Source of the DNA: Chitinophagaceae bacterium UBA1946
GTDB taxonomy: Bacteria; Bacteroidota; Bacteroidia; Chitinophagales; Chitinophagaceae
NCBI GenBank assembly: GCA_002336815.1
Contig: DDEU01000005.1
Coordinates: 15,706-79,705 of the forward strand
Length of the DNA: 64,000 nucleotides
Reading direction: 5' to 3'
Of this stretch, positions 61,746 through 64,000 are shown in pieces (position 1 is the first letter of the stretch; each line of letters begins with the position of its first letter). The position numbers and the translations under genes were made by a program. A model generated the notes under the pieces. That model did not search any database and had not been told where the DNA came from. It saw nothing but the letters and a program-made list of their open reading frames with translations.

Positions 61746-62747
61746 TTATTTATATTTTTCAATATCCTGTTTAAGTCCCCTGTGAGCGGGCAGTTGCCAC
61801 AGCAGTTTGCACCAGTCATGATTGCCTTCGATCAGTTCGGGCCCCTGTTGTGTGATGGCCACATCCCAGCCAATGGACCGGTTCTCCGGCCGTAACAATG
61901 CAGCGGCCACGATCATATCCATTGTTTCTTTCCAAAAGGGAATTTGAAAACCCACGATCGGTGTATTTGTAACCGGGTGGTTATATTCGTCCGGCTTTGT
62001 GATATCGCTGTACACACCGGGACCTTCCACCACACCTGTCATAATGTTTATGGGAGCGGCGATATTCCCGGCAGCCAGGTTGTCAACCGCAGAATTAACA
62101 GTGATCCGAAAACGGGCAGCTACAATATCTACCGTGCGGCTGTTGGTTACCTGTGTTACCACCCTGATGGTATTCAGTCCCGAAGGCGACATTTTCATAA
62201 TGTCCGGGTGCTGCTCTACAAATTCTTCCACATAGTCGTTACCGGTAGTTTCTAAGCGGGCTATTATTTTTTCTGCTGTCAATCCCTCCGAACTCAATAC
62301 TTCTATTCCCCTGCCGCATTGACCGTGTGAATGTTTAAATACCAGTTTTCCGGCGCTTTCAGCAAGCAGCTTTCCAGCCTCCTGCGGCGAATTTTTTAAC
62401 GAACCAAGCGAAGCATAACGGTGACGGATAAACTTTTTATATACATCCAGGAACAGTATTTTATCTTCCAGCACAGCCCTTCCTCCTTTTGGATTCATCT
62501 GCAACTGGTATTCGTACATATAGCCGGTGCCGGCAAAACCTGAGCGTTCTGCTGCCGTGATCCTGTAAAAATGGAACTGGAAATATTCAAGCGGTGAAAT
62601 GTTGTACCGGAACACCGAATACAGCACATCGATCAAGATACCGATTTTGCTGCGCCCGGTTTCTTTACTTACCTTATCCAGGAACAGGCGGAATTTTGGC
62701 CTGTCGAGTTGCTTAAGGTAATATCCAAAATATAATATCTTTTTCAT
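61746..62747 (-). CDS. sugar-transfer-associated ATP-grasp protein
   Basis: 333 residues. The central part has LVFKHSHGQCGRGIEVL, DYVEEFVEQHPDIMKMSPSGLNTIRVVTQV, AARFRITVNSAVDNLAAGNIAAPINIMTGVV and, near the end, SIGWDVAITQQGPELIEGNHDWC. This is the pattern of the sugar-transfer-associated ATP-grasp family found in polysaccharide loci. It is distinct from the neighbouring ATP-grasp gene (no shared motifs beyond the fold). Starts 6 bp after the sugar transferase stop, in the same operon. Confidence 0.82.
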   Translation of the reverse strand: MKKILYFGYYLKQLDRPKFRLFLDKVSKETGRSKIGILIDVLYSVFRYNISPLEYFQFHFYRITAAERSGFAGTGYMYEYQLQMNPKGGRAVLEDKILFLDVYKKFIRHRYASLGSLKNSPQEAGKLLAESAGKLVFKHSHGQCGRGIEVLSSEGLTAEKIIARLETTGNDYVEEFVEQHPDIMKMSPSGLNTIRVVTQVTNSRTVDIVAARFRITVNSAVDNLAAGNIAAPINIMTGVVEGPGVYSDITKPDEYNHPVTNTPIVGFQIPFWKETMDMIVAAALLRPENRSIGWDVAITQQGPELIEGNHDWCKLLWQLPAHRGLKQDIEKYK

Positions 62748-62753
62748 GTTGGT

Positions 62754-63359
62754 TTAGTTTCCCCTGAAAGGTTCCATCGGCCTGTCGGCACTTTGGTTAA
62801 CGCCTTCTTTCTTTATCACTTTTAAAAATGTAAGCCATAAGATTTTAAGGTCCAGTAAAAAACCCAGGTGATCCACATAATAAACATCCAGTGTAAATTT
62901 ATCTTTCCAGTCGATACTATTGCGGCCATTTACCTGCGCCCAGCCGGTGATGCCGGGTCTCACTTCATGCCGGCGGCGCTGCTCCTCATTGTACAGGGGC
63001 AGGTACCTGAACAGGAGCGGCCTTGGGCCAACCAGGCTCATATCGCCATTAAGTACATTCACCAGTTGAGGCAACTCATCCAGGGAATATTTGCGGCAAA
63101 AAGATCCGGCTGCGGTGAGCCGCTGGTTATCGGGAAGCAGCTTTCCTTCAGCATCTTTTTCATCCGTCATCGATTTGAATTTTATCACCTGGATGCTTTT
63201 TTCATTTTTACCCGGGCGGGCCTGGTAAAAAAATGGCGTTGACCTGTACACCCGCCAAAGCAGCAGCGAAATAACGATCAGAACAGGCGACAGCAATATG
63301 AGCAATATCAATGCTACTGTAAAATCGATCGCTCTTTTTAAAAACCTTTTATAGATCAT
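62754..63359 (-). CDS. phosphoglycosyl transferase (PglC/WcaJ-type sugar transferase)
   Basis: 201 residues from MIYKRFLKRAID. An N-terminal membrane helix (KRAIDFTVALILLILLSPVL) carries the reentrant-type arrangement. The catalytic domain has FYQARPGKNEKSIQVIKFKSM, RLTAAGSFCRKYSLDELPQLVNVLNGDMSLVGPRPLL (Asp-Glu dyad in LDELPQ) and RHEVRPGITGWAQVNGRNSIDWKDKFTLDVYYVDH. It transfers a sugar-1-phosphate to undecaprenyl phosphate and so starts the glycan. The small size matches the PglC-like class. The longer open frame to 63431 would overlap the upstream gene and is rejected. Confidence 0.93.
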   Translation of the reverse strand: MIYKRFLKRAIDFTVALILLILLSPVLIVISLLLWRVYRSTPFFYQARPGKNEKSIQVIKFKSMTDEKDAEGKLLPDNQRLTAAGSFCRKYSLDELPQLVNVLNGDMSLVGPRPLLFRYLPLYNEEQRRRHEVRPGITGWAQVNGRNSIDWKDKFTLDVYYVDHLGFLLDLKILWLTFLKVIKKEGVNQSADRPMEPFRGN

Positions 63360-63411
63360 GTTATACGGAACAAAATAAAATCCAATGATGAAGGTACGGC
63401 AAGCTGAACAA

Positions 63412-64000
63412 TCAGGAATACCAGGTAGCAATCACCCCGGCGTTCTGGCGGGTAAAATCAAGCGATGCTTTTAAAGAATTCGTTTTGTATTGTTGCTGCA
63501 GGGAAACATCTTCACTCACCTGCCGGATAAAATCGGCAATTGCCTGCAGTTCGCTGCAGTCGAAGCATTTGCCATTGTTGTATTTATGGGCATATACATT
63601 CAATTCAGAATCTTCCGCCGCAATGTACAGCACCGGTTTACCCGCTGTCATCAAATTGTAGGTTTTATTCGGGATGCTTGCATGAGAGGTTTTATTGTTA
63701 AGGATCACCACGCCCATGTCTGCTGCAGACAAAGAAAAAGGAAATACATCATCGGGTTGAAAAGGCAGTACCAGGCAATTCTCCAATGCATCTTCTTTGA
63801 TGCGCTGTTTGATGGTATTCACTTTATCGCCCTTGCCGATGATCAAAAAAACAATGCGGTTGTTTTGCCGCAATAGTTTTGCGATATCCACCATCACCTC
63901 TACATTGTGAATGAGACCGATGTTCCCTGAATATTGCACAATGAATTTATCCTGCAGGTTGTGTTCCTTTAAAAAAAAATTTTCAGTTTTTGCAACGGGT
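63412..64000 (-). CDS. GT4-type glycosyltransferase, C-terminal part (runs off the window)
   Basis: The reading frame is open to the right edge of the window (beyond a GTG at 63939, residues continue upstream as ENFFLKEHNLQDKFIVQYSGNIG), so the start lies outside. Visible landmarks: QYSGNIGLIHNVEVMVD (start of the C-terminal Rossmann lobe), IFLIIGKGDKVNTIKQRI, LPFQPDDVFPFSLSAADMGVVI and SIPNKTYNLMTAGKPVLYIAAEDSELN (donor-binding EX7E-like region). It transfers a further sugar in the same glycan pathway. It is 52 bp upstream of the phosphoglycosyl transferase gene on the same strand. Confidence 0.85.
   Translation of the reverse strand, partial: PVAKTENFFLKEHNLQDKFIVQYSGNIGLIHNVEVMVDIAKLLRQNNRIVFLIIGKGDKVNTIKQRIKEDALENCLVLPFQPDDVFPFSLSAADMGVVILNNKTSHASIPNKTYNLMTAGKPVLYIAAEDSELNVYAHKYNNGKCFDCSELQAIADFIRQVSEDVSLQQQYKTNSLKASLDFTRQNAGVIATWYS

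Noticed and set aside
1..64000. tRNA, rRNA, prophage or intact insertion sequence
   Set aside because: No gap shows a cloverleaf-like or rRNA-like sequence, and no transposase or integrase gene was seen.

Overview
The window reads as chromosomal DNA of a Bacteroidota bacterium, most likely family Chitinophagaceae (class Chitinophagia). The reasons are giant secreted PKD-repeat proteins with a type B C-terminal domain of the type IX secretion system (T9SS), their PorP/SprF-type outer-membrane partners, an ECF sigma/anti-sigma/beta-barrel gene set, promoters that fit the TTTG / TAnnTTTG pattern better than E. coli consensus, and mostly weak Shine-Dalgarno sequences. No rRNA, tRNA, CRISPR array, prophage or intact insertion sequence was seen.

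Region 1 (0.1-17.2 kb) is a surface-adhesin region. On the minus strand are two copies of a giant PKD protein followed by a PorP/SprF partner (2508 + 351 aa and 1941 + 341 aa). The last ~1050 residues of the giants are colinear paralogues, while their N-terminal parts differ in length and base composition. A MurQ etherase gene lies between the pairs. Region 2 (17.5-26.4 kb) holds kbl, a small secreted protein, an ECF sigma/anti-sigma/outer-membrane barrel set, an L,D-transpeptidase, and a minus-strand run of queA, an alpha/beta hydrolase, an HTTM membrane protein and its partner. Region 3 (26.6-35.3 kb) holds an M16 peptidase with a clear terminator, then a four-gene plus-strand membrane cluster of unknown purpose: metallophosphoesterase, helical lipoprotein-like protein, membrane-fused GMC oxidoreductase and a small membrane protein.

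Region 4 (35.3-40.5 kb) is a minus-strand molybdenum hydroxylase cluster: 2Fe-2S subunit, Tat-exported molybdopterin subunit, cytochrome c, XdhC chaperone and MobA-like nucleotidyltransferase, with a 125-bp palindromic MITE-like element inside it. Region 5 (40.8-50.4 kb) has a SNF2 helicase, a REP-like repeat cluster, a lipoprotein hydrolase, an amidohydrolase carrying an in-frame intergenic-type repeat, prfA, a DUF937-like protein, a candidate sigma-54-driven small RNA and a two-component system.

Region 6 (50.5-64 kb) concerns envelope polysaccharide: a GH18-like/NodB-deacetylase/GT2 fusion, tatC, an exosortase-family protein with a membrane partner, then a minus-strand glycan locus (partial glycosyltransferase, PglC/WcaJ-like phosphoglycosyl transferase, two different ATP-grasp enzymes, YdcF-like protein, DegT aminotransferase, CapD/PglF-like dehydratase). 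The dehydratase, aminotransferase and sugar transferase suggest an amino-sugar-initiated lipid-linked glycan; the ATP-grasp pair suggests it is decorated through amide or peptide bonds.

The items most worth a second look are the paired T9SS modules, the sigma-54 small RNA candidate, the REP-like and MITE-like repeats, the exosortase beside the glycan locus, the tri-functional polysaccharide enzyme, the tandem ATP-grasp genes and the four-gene GMC/metallophosphoesterase cluster.
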